From Streptomyces nojiriensis (GTDB taxonomy: Bacteria > Actinomycetota > Actinomycetes > Streptomycetales > Streptomycetaceae), in contig NZ_CP071139.1 in assembly GCF_017639205.1 (NCBI RefSeq), positions 1,178,001 through 1,242,000 of the forward strand: a DNA stretch of 64,000 nucleotides, given 5' to 3'. Of this stretch, positions 34,126 through 41,602 are shown in pieces. Under the pieces are notes generated by a model that did no database searches, was not told the origin of the DNA, and saw nothing but the letters and a program-made list of their open reading frames with translations. The first letter of the stretch is position 1, and each line of letters starts with the position of its first letter. A program made the position numbers and the translations under genes.

Positions 34126-35412
34126 TCAGTCGCGGGTGCGGGCGGTGCGGCGGATCGCCGAAACCCACACGGTGGCGGCGGCCGCGAGCATCAGGGCGGC
34201 CCCGCCGAGCGGGGCGGCGGGTGCGGAGATGCGGTCGACCGCGAGGCCGCCGCAGAGCGCACCCGCCGCTATGGCGAAGTTGAACATGGCCACCATCAGC
34301 GAGGACGCGGCCTCGGGCGCCTCCGGGGCCGCCTTGATCATCCAGCCCTGCACGCTCACCGAGACCCCTCCGTACGCGAGACCCCAGGCCAGCAGCAGCG
34401 CGGTGCCGACGGCCGGTCCCGGCAGGACCGCGATCAGCGCGAGGATGACGGTGAGGGAGGAACTCACCACGAGCAGGGTCCGGTACGGGTCTCGGGCCCC
34501 GGCAAGGAAGTTCCCCGCGACGCCGGCGACGCCGTAACCGAGCAGCAGGGTGCTGATGTGTTCGGCGCCGACGCCGGAGACCTCCTGCAGGATCGGCCGT
34601 ACGAACGTGTAGGCGGCGAACTGTCCGGTCACCACGAGGAAGGTGACGATGACCCCGGCCCGCACGGCGCGGTTCTCCCGGAGCAGGGCGGGGAGTTCGG
34701 GAAAGGTGGTGTGCCGGGTCGCCGGCAGCGGGGGCAGCAGCAGGAGCAGGGCGGTCAGCGTGACGAGGCCGAGGACCCCGACCGCCGCGAAGGCGGTGCG
34801 CCAGCCGCCGAGTTCGCCGAGCAGGGTGCCGGCGGGGACCCCGAGCACGGAGGCGGTGGGGACACCGCCGAAGACGAGCGCGGTGGCCCGGCCGACCTGG
34901 CGCTCGGGGACGAGGCGTACGGCGAGTCCGCCGGCGACGGCCCAGAATCCGCCGACGCTGACGCCGACGAGCAGCCGGGCCGCCAGTACGACGGCGAAGT
35001 TCGGGGCGAGGGCGGCGACGAGGTTGGCGGCGACCATCAGGGCGATGAGCACGCACAGCACGAGCCGCCGGTCGAGCCGGCCGGCGCCGACGGTGACCAG
35101 CGGCGCGCAGAATCCGGCGACGAGTCCGGGCGCGGTGACCATCAGGCCGGCGGTCCCGTCGGACACGCCGAGGGCGGCTCCGACGGGGGTGAGCAGCCCG
35201 ACGGGCAGCAGCTCGGAGGTGATCAGGCAGAAGATGCCGAGCGAGACGGCGCAGACGGCCGCCCAGCCCCGCCACGGAGCGGCACCGCTCCCCGGTGCGG
35301 ACCCGGCCCCCGACCCGGCTATGGAGTCGGGCCCCATGGGCGGGCCGGACACGGGCGGACCGGACTCGGAGGGCGGCGCGGGCTCGTTGCCGGGCGCGGC
35401 GGCTGAGGTCAT
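34126..35412 (-). CDS. MFS transporter (DHA1-like)
   Basis: A 428-residue, 12-helix major facilitator with a long Ser/Gly/Pro-rich N-terminal tail (1-45). Typical features: helix AVCAVSLGIFCLITSELLPVGLLTPVG, motif A-like GAGRLDRRLVL, and LLVGVSVGGFWAVAGGLAVRLVP. The pattern fits the AraJ/Bcr-type sugar or drug efflux group. GGAG precedes the ATG at 35412. The next gene downstream on its strand is the small His-rich peptide gene. Substrate unknown. Confidence 0.88.
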   Translation of the reverse strand: MTSAAAPGNEPAPPSESGPPVSGPPMGPDSIAGSGAGSAPGSGAAPWRGWAAVCAVSLGIFCLITSELLPVGLLTPVGAALGVSDGTAGLMVTAPGLVAGFCAPLVTVGAGRLDRRLVLCVLIALMVAANLVAALAPNFAVVLAARLLVGVSVGGFWAVAGGLAVRLVPERQVGRATALVFGGVPTASVLGVPAGTLLGELGGWRTAFAAVGVLGLVTLTALLLLLPPLPATRHTTFPELPALLRENRAVRAGVIVTFLVVTGQFAAYTFVRPILQEVSGVGAEHISTLLLGYGVAGVAGNFLAGARDPYRTLLVVSSSLTVILALIAVLPGPAVGTALLLAWGLAYGGVSVSVQGWMIKAAPEAPEAASSLMVAMFNFAIAAGALCGGLAVDRISAPAAPLGGAALMLAAAATVWVSAIRRTARTRD

Positions 35413-35603
35413 GGATCGGTACTCCGTACGGACGATCTGCGGGCAGGACACGGCGGTACGGGGAGCCGGGGGGTCGCGCCTCCCCCTTCATCCGTACTGC
35501 CGTTCCAATTTCCCACACGCCCCGGCCATTCCCGCCGGGCCGGTGTCACCCGCACGCGTGAGTGGGACACCGGGCCGGCCCGGCCGTACGGCAAGGTGGT
35601 CGG

Positions 35604-36062
35604 ATGCAGTTACGCCGGGCCGTGCCCCTCTCCCTCGTCGTGCTCCTCGCGAGCACCGGCTGTGTCTCCGTCGGGCCGCACGATCCGGCTCCGGCTCCCG
35701 TACGGGGATCCGTACCGCCGGCCGAGGCGCCCGAGGTCCCGACACCCCTGGCCCTGCCGCTGGGGGCCCTGCCCGAGGCCGCCACGCCCGCTCCGGGCGC
35801 GGCCCGGGACCCTGACGGCGCTGACGGCGCTGACGCGGCTCCGAGACCGGCCCCGAGGCCGGACCCGGAGCCGGAGCCCTCGCGCGAGCGGGCCGCGAAG
35901 GCGGCGCCGCCGCCGCGGCGCAAGCGGGTGCCCGGACCGGCGACGGCCCATCCGCGGCGGCGGCCGGCCCCGCCGCCGCGCCTGGACCAGCTGTGCGCGG
36001 CCGCGGAGGGAGCGGTGCCGCCCTCCATCGTCGACCTGTGTCTGCGCCAGTACGGCCGCTGA
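35604..36062 (+). CDS. Pro/Ala-rich lipoprotein with C-terminal Cys-pair motif (paralog 2, TTA codon)
   Basis: A 152-residue lipoprotein, paralog of the one at 21797. Lipobox LLASTGC with the acylated cysteine at position 20, a Pro/Ala/Arg linker, and the end motif LCAAAEGAVPPSIVDLC. The leucine at codon 3 is TTA, the rare codon read by the bldA tRNA in Streptomyces, so translation may be tied to development; the paralog has CTG there. The preceding 20-30 nt (GTACGGCAAGGTGGTCGG before the ATG) match the other copy. Function unknown. Confidence 0.75.
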   Translation: MQLRRAVPLSLVVLLASTGCVSVGPHDPAPAPVRGSVPPAEAPEVPTPLALPLGALPEAATPAPGAARDPDGADGADAAPRPAPRPDPEPEPSRERAAKAAPPPRRKRVPGPATAHPRRRPAPPPRLDQLCAAAEGAVPPSIVDLCLRQYGR

Positions 36063-36089
36063 CGACCGCGTCCGTCGCCGGTGCCACGC

Positions 36090-36120
36090 TTGACCCTCCC
36101 CCTGTGTCAGACCTTGTAGT
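36090..36120 (+). promoter_or_regulatory. Candidate MerR-type promoter
   Basis: TTGACC (36090-36095) and TGTAGT (36115-36120) are separated by 19 nt, the long spacer typical of MerR-controlled promoters. The merR gene starts at 36131, 10 nt after the -10, so transcription may begin almost at the start codon. TGAC at 36091 and GTCA at 36106 form a short dyad in the spacer. Confidence 0.45.
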
Positions 36121-36130
36121 GGAGAGCGTC

Positions 36131-36973
36131 ATGTTCACCATCGGAGACTTCGCCAAGCACGGCCGGGTGTCGGTCCGCATGCTGCGTCACTACGACGCCC
36201 TCGGACTGCTGCGCCCGGCACGTGTCGACCCCTTCACCGGCTACCGCTTCTACGAGGCCGGGCAGCTCGCCCGCCTCAACCGGATCATCGCGCTCAAGGA
36301 ACTCGGCTTCTCGCTCGACCAGGTGGGGACGATCCTCGGCGAGCGGGTGGGCGCGGAGGAGCTGCGCGGCATGCTGCGGCTGCGGCAGGCCGAGCTGGAG
36401 GCCGCCATGGCCGCCGCGGCGGCCCGGCTCGTCCAGGTCGAGGCGAGGCTGCGGACCATCGAGAAAGAGGGAACCATGCCCGCCGACGACATCGTCGTGA
36501 AGAGCCTTCCGCCCGTCCGGCTCGCCGAGCTGACCGGCACGGCCGGGAGTTACGAACCGCAGGACATCGGCCCGGTCATCGGACCGCTCTACGAAGAGCT
36601 GTGCCGCCGGATCGAGGCGGCCGGGGTCGTCCCGACCGGCCCCGGCACCGCCTACTACGAGGACGTGCCCGGCACGGGCTCCGCGGCGGCGGTCCTCGTC
36701 CACGCCGGACTGCCGGTGGCGGCCTCGGTCCGTGCCGAGGACCTCGGGGGTGAGGTACGGATCGTCACGCTGCCGGCGGTGGAGCGGGCCGCGACCGTGG
36801 TGCACCGCGGCCCTATGGACGGCGTGCTGCCGACGTCACAGGCCCTGGCGCGGTGGATCGACGCGCACGGGCACCGCTCGGCCGGGTACGCGCGCGAGCT
36901 GACCCTGGCCTGCCCGGAGGACCCGGACCAGTGGGTCACCGAACTCCAGGAGCCCCTGGCCGCCACGTCCTGA
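36131..36973 (+). CDS. MerR family regulator with GyrI-like effector domain
   Basis: A 280-residue BmrR-type regulator. Residues 1-70 are the MerR winged helix (MFTIGDFAKHGRVSVRMLRHYDALGLLRPARVDPFTGYRFY), followed by a coiled linker (about 75-115). From about 125 is a GyrI-like/effector-binding domain (IVVKSLPPVRLAELTGTAGSYEP through the C-terminus), which binds aromatic or cationic ligands in related proteins. GGAGAG precedes the ATG at 36131. No efflux gene adjoins it on the same strand, so it may regulate itself or distant genes. Confidence 0.9.
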   Translation: MFTIGDFAKHGRVSVRMLRHYDALGLLRPARVDPFTGYRFYEAGQLARLNRIIALKELGFSLDQVGTILGERVGAEELRGMLRLRQAELEAAMAAAAARLVQVEARLRTIEKEGTMPADDIVVKSLPPVRLAELTGTAGSYEPQDIGPVIGPLYEELCRRIEAAGVVPTGPGTAYYEDVPGTGSAAAVLVHAGLPVAASVRAEDLGGEVRIVTLPAVERAATVVHRGPMDGVLPTSQALARWIDAHGHRSAGYARELTLACPEDPDQWVTELQEPLAATS

Positions 36974-37009
36974 CACCCCGATCCCCCACTCCCGGGGAGC
37001 CCTGGATCC

Positions 37010-37306
37010 TCAGGGGCGGCGGCCGCAGGCGCGGGCGCACCGCCGGGCCGTGTCGCGCCGGGCCGTGCGCAGCCTGCGCACGGTGTTGTGGCCGCGCCGC
37101 TTCCACTCGCCCCGGGGCAGCGCGGCACGCTGGCCGCCGCCCGCGATGAGGGCGTTGACCGGGGTCATCGGGTCGGCGGCCATCGCCTTGGCGAACAGGA
37201 CGCCGACCACGAGCGGGACCAGGGCCACGGCCAGGGCCGTACCGGCGGTGGTCACGTGCTGCATGCGCGGGTGGGCGGCCCGGCCGTTCGTGGCGTCTGA
37301 AGTCAT
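37010..37306 (-). CDS. Small membrane protein
   Basis: A 98-residue protein with one hydrophobic helix (TALAVALVPLVVGVLFAKAMA, about 23-43) and a very basic C-terminus (RRLRTARRDTARRCARACGRRP). No recognised family. It may sit in the membrane with the basic tail inside. GGGGAC precedes the ATG at 37306. It converges with the MerR gene (36 nt apart) and is divergent from the gene at 37404. Confidence 0.5.
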   Translation of the reverse strand: MTSDATNGRAAHPRMQHVTTAGTALAVALVPLVVGVLFAKAMAADPMTPVNALIAGGGQRAALPRGEWKRRGHNTVRRLRTARRDTARRCARACGRRP

Positions 37307-37403
37307 GTCCCCATTCGACCAGCGGCGCGCCGCCGGGGAATCGGGGTGGATACTCAGGCCGTTGGGTGTGAGGTACTCAGACGGGCGGGGCGGGTGGTGG
37401 GTG

Positions 37404-37886
37404 ATGGCGGTACCCGGGCAGGGTTTCGAGCCCGCGACCGGCGACGGCCCGGAGGGCGCGCCCGGCGGGCGTGAGGCGGAGCTGCACACCGCGTTCGAGG
37501 GGCTGCTGCAGATCCGCCGTCTGGTGAACGGCCCGGCGGGCGCGGCGGTTCCCGCGCCCTGGGAGGTGCGGCAGCTGCCGCGCGCGGTGGCGCTCGTACT
37601 GGAGGCGGCGGGGATCGCGCCGTCGGCGCTGGACGCGCAGGGAAGGCGTACGCGGACGGGCTACCGCGTGGCGGCCGGAGCGGAGCCCGGGCGGGCGGAG
37701 GTGACCTGGCCGGGCCCGGCGGGCGGCGGCGCGGCCGCTGAGGAGCAGGAGCGGCTGACGGCCTGCGCGGCCGTGCTCGAACGGCTGGGCTGGGTGTGCC
37801 TGCTGTACCGGGGCCCTCGGCGGCGCCGCTTCCTGGAGGTGGAGCCCCCGGGCGGGCCGGGCGGGCGCCCGCTCAGCCGAGGGTGA
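37404..37886 (+). CDS. Hypothetical protein
   Basis: A 160-residue soluble protein, MAVPGQGFEPATGDGPEG at the N-terminus, helix LHTAFEGLLQIRRLVNG, and a C-terminal region ending LERLGWVCLLYRGPRRRRFLEVEPP. No family recognised. It overlaps the stop of the convergent GNAT gene at 37873 by 14 nt. The GGTGG ahead of the ATG is a plausible but weak ribosome binding site. Confidence 0.5.
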   Translation: MAVPGQGFEPATGDGPEGAPGGREAELHTAFEGLLQIRRLVNGPAGAAVPAPWEVRQLPRAVALVLEAAGIAPSALDAQGRRTRTGYRVAAGAEPGRAEVTWPGPAGGGAAAEEQERLTACAAVLERLGWVCLLYRGPRRRRFLEVEPPGGPGGRPLSRG

Positions 37887-38343
37887 GCAGGACGACTTCC
37901 ACCTCCTGGCCGCGGGCCATGGCGAAGTCACGGGTGCGGCCGGTGACGGTGAACCCGCACTTCTCCAGCACCCGGATGGAGCCCGCGTTGTCGGCCACCG
38001 CCCCGGCGTGCAGGGGCCGGGTGTCCTCCAACCGGATCAGCTCGGCCAGCGCCCGGGTGGCGATGCCCCGTCCCCAGTGCTCGGGTCCGATCACGTACGT
38101 CACCTCGCGCTCCTCGGGCGGCCCGAACACGGCGGCGTGGCCGGCCACGACCCGGTCGGCCAGCACGGTGCGCAGGAGCACGGCGGGGTCGTTGCGCACC
38201 TTCGCCCAGTGCGTGTCGAAGTGGCCGCGGTCGTAGTGGTACTTCCTGGTGATCGCCGCCATCTGCTGGAGGCCCGGGTGCGTCAGCTGCTCCCAGAAGA
38301 CGGCCAGGTCGTCGTCGCTCGTCTCGCGCAGCTCGATCTCCAT
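37873..38343 (-). CDS. GNAT family N-acetyltransferase
   Basis: A 156-residue single-domain GNAT. The N-terminus is MEIELRETSDDDLAVFWEQL; motif A is YVIGPEHWGRGIATRALAELIR (about 84-105), followed by LHAGAVADNAGSIRVLEKCGF, the usual end segment. The HWGRGIA pattern fits RimJ/RimL-type enzymes, which acetylate N-termini or small molecules. GGGAGAG precedes the ATG at 38343. Acceptor unknown. Confidence 0.9.
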   Translation of the reverse strand: MEIELRETSDDDLAVFWEQLTHPGLQQMAAITRKYHYDRGHFDTHWAKVRNDPAVLLRTVLADRVVAGHAAVFGPPEEREVTYVIGPEHWGRGIATRALAELIRLEDTRPLHAGAVADNAGSIRVLEKCGFTVTGRTRDFAMARGQEVEVVLLTLG

Positions 38344-38421
38344 GTGCGCTCTCCCTCTCCCCCGGTGCCCGATCCCGACGGCCCACCCTACGAGGTGCGC
38401 GGGGCGGGCCCGGACCCCTCG

Positions 38422-39420
38422 TCAGGCGTAGCGCCCGGCCAGCGTGGTCACCGTCTCGGCGAGGGCGCGGCGCAGTTCGGGCGGTCCGAGCACCTCGGCC
38501 TCCGTGCCCAGGCGCAGCAGGTCGCCGACGGCGACGGCCTGCGACTCGACGGCGATGCGCAGCCGGACCCAGCCGTCCGCGTCGGCCGGGCCGGCACCGG
38601 CGAGCGCCCGCGTGCCGGCCGCCCCGAACTGCATGGGCAGCAGCAGCTGTCCGCGCGGGGAGAGCCGTAGTTCGGCGGTCTGCTGGTGGAGCGCGGCGCC
38701 CAGGCGGCTGGTGGACTCCTGCCAGTACGCGGCCAGTTCGAATCCGGCGGGCCGTTCGAAGCGCTCCGCCGCGGTGTCCACCGTCAGGAACCGGGAGACC
38801 CGGTAGGTCCGTACGGCTCCGCCGGCGTCGGCTGCATCGGCTGCATCGGCTGCACCCGCTGCATCGGCGACGAGGTACCAGATGCCGCTCTTGAGGACGA
38901 GGCCGAGCGGTCGGAGCTCACGCCGTACCTCGCCGCGCCAGCGGCGGTAATGGGTGTGCAGCACGTGCTGGTCCCAGACGGCCTGGGCGATCCGCGCGAG
39001 GTGCGGGACGGGGTCGGCCTCCCGGAACCAGGCGGGCGCGTCGAGGTGGAAGCGGTCCTGGATCCGCCGGGCCCGTGCGGCGAGGGCGGCCGGCAGCGCG
39101 GCCTGGAGTTTGAGCTGGGCGGCGGCCAGATCGGCGCCGAGGCCGAGCTCCCGTGCGGGTCCGGGGGCGCCGGCCAGGAAGAGGGAGCCCGCCTGGGTGT
39201 CGGTGAGGCCGGTGAGGCGTGTGCGGTAGCCGTCGGCCAGCCGGTAGCCACCGGCCGGGCCGCGGTCGGCGAGGACGGGGACGCCGGATGCGCCGAGGGC
39301 GTCGATGTCGCGGTGGATCGTGCGCACCGACACCTCCAGCTCGGCGGCGAGTTCGGGGGCGGTCGTCCGGCCGCGGTTCTGCAGCAGCAGGAGCAGGGAG
39401 AGAAGCCGGTCGGCGCGCAT
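38422..39420 (-). CDS. HTH and WYL-domain transcriptional regulator
   Basis: A 332-residue regulator. Residues 1-60 are an HTH_11 winged helix (MRADRLLSLLLLLQNRGRTTAPELAAELEVSVRTIHRDIDAL), followed by a WYL domain (about 135-240; the WYL-like motif is GIWYLVADA at about 178) and a C-terminal WCX-like part. A tract of Ala-Ala-Asp repeats (AADAADAADAGG) is inserted in the WYL domain and comes from a short DNA repeat at 38820-38870. The protein is divergent from the DUF3224 gene; the inverted repeat at 39435-39463 between them is the likely binding site. Confidence 0.9.
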   Translation of the reverse strand: MRADRLLSLLLLLQNRGRTTAPELAAELEVSVRTIHRDIDALGASGVPVLADRGPAGGYRLADGYRTRLTGLTDTQAGSLFLAGAPGPARELGLGADLAAAQLKLQAALPAALAARARRIQDRFHLDAPAWFREADPVPHLARIAQAVWDQHVLHTHYRRWRGEVRRELRPLGLVLKSGIWYLVADAAGAADAADAADAGGAVRTYRVSRFLTVDTAAERFERPAGFELAAYWQESTSRLGAALHQQTAELRLSPRGQLLLPMQFGAAGTRALAGAGPADADGWVRLRIAVESQAVAVGDLLRLGTEAEVLGPPELRRALAETVTTLAGRYA

Positions 39421-39434
39421 GGCGTCATTGTCCC

Positions 39435-39463
39435 CCGTACCTGACAGAAGGTGTCAGGTACGG
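39435..39463. promoter_or_regulatory. Perfect 12-bp inverted repeat, probable operator of the WYL regulator
   Basis: CCGTACCTGACA (39435-39446) and TGTCAGGTACGG (39452-39463) are exact complements with a 5-nt spacer. They lie in the 101-bp region between the WYL regulator and the divergent DUF3224 gene. This is the best-formed operator in the window. Confidence 0.75.
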
Positions 39464-39521
39464 CTGCCAGCCTGGGGGAACGCCGGGCGGAGAGACCGTC
39501 CGGCCCGCCGAGAGGACCGCC

Positions 39522-39932
39522 ATGCCCACGCCCGTAGAGACCGGTGGCCGCTTCACCTTCGCCAACTGGGAGGAGAGCCCCGTCGGCGCCGTGGACGCCG
39601 TCCCGCGGCTCGCCCACGCCCATGTCAACAACGCCTTCACCGGGGGGATCTCGGCCGCGGAGACCGCCTGTGACTACACGATCGCGTACACCGGGGAGAA
39701 CCTCGGCTCCTACAGCGGAATGGAACTGGTCGCCGGCAGCGTCGACGGCCGCAAGGGCAGTTTCGTACTGGAGGAGCGCGGCACCTTCGACGCCGGCGGC
39801 ACGGTCTGCCGTTTCGAGGTGGTCCCCGGCTCCGGCACCGGGGATCTCGCGGGACTGACGGGCTCCGGAGGCTTCACCTACCGCCACGGCGACACCTCCG
39901 TCGCCTACACCTTCACCTACGACGTGGGCTAA
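39522..39932 (+). CDS. DUF3224 domain protein
   Basis: A 136-residue beta-rich protein of the DUF3224 family: RFTFANWEESPVGA, then AHAHVNNAFTGGISAAETACDYTIAY, SYSGMELVAGSVDGRKGSFVLEERGTF and LTGSGGFTYRHGDTSVAYTFTYD. These are calycin-like folds of unknown role. GAGAGGAC precedes the ATG at 39522. It is controlled most likely by the WYL regulator. The stop codon TAA (39930-39932) is supplied by the end of the MITE-like element described below, so the native C-terminus may have been a little longer. Confidence 0.9.
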   Translation: MPTPVETGGRFTFANWEESPVGAVDAVPRLAHAHVNNAFTGGISAAETACDYTIAYTGENLGSYSGMELVAGSVDGRKGSFVLEERGTFDAGGTVCRFEVVPGSGTGDLAGLTGSGGFTYRHGDTSVAYTFTYDVG

Positions 39933-40096
39933 GGGCTGTCCCGTAATCCGCGGTGGGTCAGCGCGCGGCGTCAGATGCGGTGCATCGCAAGGCGGAGGGT
40001 CGTCCTCATACTGGGCGTATTTGGGCGATCCCGACAACGCGGCGAGGTGCCGTAGCTGGCGTCGCGCGCCCGCCGGGGATTACGGGACAGCCCTTA
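39930..40096. mobile_element. MITE-like element with perfect 20-bp terminal inverted repeats
   Basis: The ends 39930-39949 and 40077-40096 are perfect 20-bp inverted repeats (left end TAAGGGCTGTCCCGTAATCC, right end its complement). The interior has no gene. If TA is the duplicated target (39930-39931 and 40095-40096), the element proper is about 163 bp with AGGGCTGTCCC ends. Similar GGCTGTCCC ends are seen in Streptomyces IS5-type elements, so it may be mobilised by such a transposase; an IS5-type fragment lies 0.8 kb downstream. Confidence 0.8.
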
Positions 40097-40143
40097 GGGC
40101 CTGCATCGACAGTATTTCCCAGAAGATCGTCAGGCTGCCCGGC

Positions 40144-40149
40144 TACGGT
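40144..40149 (+). promoter_or_regulatory. Candidate -10 for leaderless expression of the hydrolase gene
   Basis: TACGGT ends 6 nt before the ATG at 40156, the spacing of leaderless Streptomyces promoters. No ribosome binding site precedes the ATG. It lies just downstream of the MITE-like element. Confidence 0.35.
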
Positions 40150-40155
40150 GCGGGC

Positions 40156-40869
40156 ATGGTGAATTTCGTGCTGGTTGCAGGTGCACGGCTCGGGGCGTGG
40201 GCGTGGGGCGAAGTGGTGCCGTATCTGCGTGCGGCCGGCCACGGCGTCTATCCGTTGACGCTGTCCGGTCTTGCTGACAAGCAGGGTGTACCGGCGGGGC
40301 AAGCGACTCACGTCCAGGACATCGTTGCCGAGGTAGAACGCCAGGGTCTGCGTGACGTAGTCCTGGTGGGTCACAGCTACTCGGGCATCCCGGCCGGTCA
40401 GGCCGCGGAGCGGATCGGCGACCGACTGACCCGCGTGGTATTCGTCGACTCAAGTGTTCCAACTGACGGCGAGTCGTTTGTCTCCGCCTGGCCGGACGGC
40501 GGGGCGGCAGTGGAGGCATCGATCGCCGAGAACGGAGGGTTTTGGCCGCTCGCGCCAGCTGCTCACTACGACGGCGAAGGTCTCACCGATGAGCAGATCG
40601 CACGCCTCGTGCGTGGCTCGACGCCTCACCCGGGTGCCACGCTGACCGAGCCCGCTGTGCTGGCGGGGCCGCTCGGTGAACTTCCGGCGACATACATCCT
40701 GTGCGTGATGCCGGGGGCCGAGCCAGACGACGCCGAACCCGACGAAGATGTGGCCGAGCTGCTGAACAGCAAGCGCTGGCGGCTGGCCAAGATGGACACC
40801 GGCCATTGGCCGATGTTCTCCCAGCCGCGCGAGCTGGCGCAGATTCTCCTCAACGCTGCCGTGGAGTGA
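40156..40869 (+). CDS. Alpha/beta hydrolase (esterase)
   Basis: A 237-residue alpha/beta hydrolase. The nucleophile Ser74 sits in the elbow GHSYS (72-76), and the catalytic His is in the C-terminal TGHWPM; an Asp in FVDSSVP or DEDVAE would complete the triad. The oxyanion segment near the N-terminus ([13 protein letters not shown]) fits the SABP2/methyl-esterase-like group. The gene has lower third-position G/C than its neighbours and lies between a MITE-like element and an IS remnant, so it looks like a recent arrival. ATG at 40156 with no ribosome binding site. Confidence 0.9.
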   Translation: MVNFVLVAGARLGAWAWGEVVPYLRAAGHGVYPLTLSGLADKQGVPAGQATHVQDIVAEVERQGLRDVVLVGHSYSGIPAGQAAERIGDRLTRVVFVDSSVPTDGESFVSAWPDGGAAVEASIAENGGFWPLAPAAHYDGEGLTDEQIARLVRGSTPHPGATLTEPAVLAGPLGELPATYILCVMPGAEPDDAEPDEDVAELLNSKRWRLAKMDTGHWPMFSQPRELAQILLNAAVE

Positions 40870-40888
40870 GAGCACATCCATGCCTGCG

Positions 40889-41481
40889 GGCCATTCGCCG
40901 ATGGCCGCTATGAGGACGGTCGCCTCGTAGCGGACCGCTGGCTTGTCGTATCGCGTGGCGACGGCCCGGTACCTCTTGAGGCGGTTGATCCCACACCCGA
41001 CCGCGTGGCGCTCACGGTAGCCGACCGGGTCGAACCTCGGCGGCCGGCCACCGCGAGAGCCGCGCTGCTTGCGGTGACGCGCCTGGTCGACCTTGTCCGG
41101 GATGGCGCAGCGGATCCCCCGGCGACGCAGGTAAGCGCGGTTCTTGCGGGAGGCGTACGCCTTGTCAGCACGCACCCGATCGGGACGGACGCGCGGCCGG
41201 CCGCGGCCCGATGCGGGGCACGCGGACCTTGCTCAGCACGGGTTCGAACTGCGGCGAGTCGCCGCACCCTTCGCATCGGCCAGCCATCGGCGGAACGAGT
41301 CGTAGATCCGGCCCCACGGCCCGTACTCGACGGGCACGTCCCGCCACGGAACGCCCGTTCGGACCCGGAACCGCATGCCGTCGATCAACTGCCGCCGGGA
41401 CCAGACAGGCGGCCGCCCCGCCTTCGTCCCCATCGGCAACAACACCGCCCACTGTTCATCAGTGAGATCACCCCGCCCCAT
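40889..41481 (-). pseudogene. Decayed IS5-type transposase
   Basis: Two parts of an IS5/IS427-type DDE transposase are visible on the minus strand. The N-terminal part (41233-41481) reads GRGDLTDEQWAVLLP, GRPPVWSRRQLIDGMRFRVR and GPWGRIYDSFRRWL. The C-terminal part reads [20 protein letters not shown] and [20 protein letters not shown] in another frame. Between them about 100 residues including catalytic Asp are missing and the frame shifts; a short scrap [19 protein letters not shown] remains. The element is dead. Its ends cannot be fixed from the sequence; the hydrolase gene ends 20 nt before its remnant C-terminus. Confidence 0.85.
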
Positions 41482-41572
41482 GAACGGAGATCATTCACGG
41501 AGAAAGATCCACTTTCGGTACAGGCCCCAGGGGGTGTCCCGTTGAGGGAGCAGGGAGCCGCCGCGACCGGCG

Positions 41573-41595
41573 TTGTCAGTGGGTCCCCCTAGCGT
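41573..41595 (+). promoter_or_regulatory. PafBC-type (RecA-independent) DNA-damage promoter
   Basis: TTGTCAGTG (41573-41581), 8 nt, then TAGCGT (41590-41595) matches exactly the known mycobacterial RecA-NDp consensus TTGTCRGTG-N8-TAnnnT that is activated by PafBC. The SWIM gene starts at 41603, 7 nt after the -10, so the transcript would be leaderless. Confidence 0.8.
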
Positions 41596-41602
41596 CTCGG
41601 AC

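Noticed and set aside
38820-38870. Direct repeats as a regulatory iteron
   Set aside because: They are in the WYL gene in frame and encode Ala-Ala-Asp repeats.
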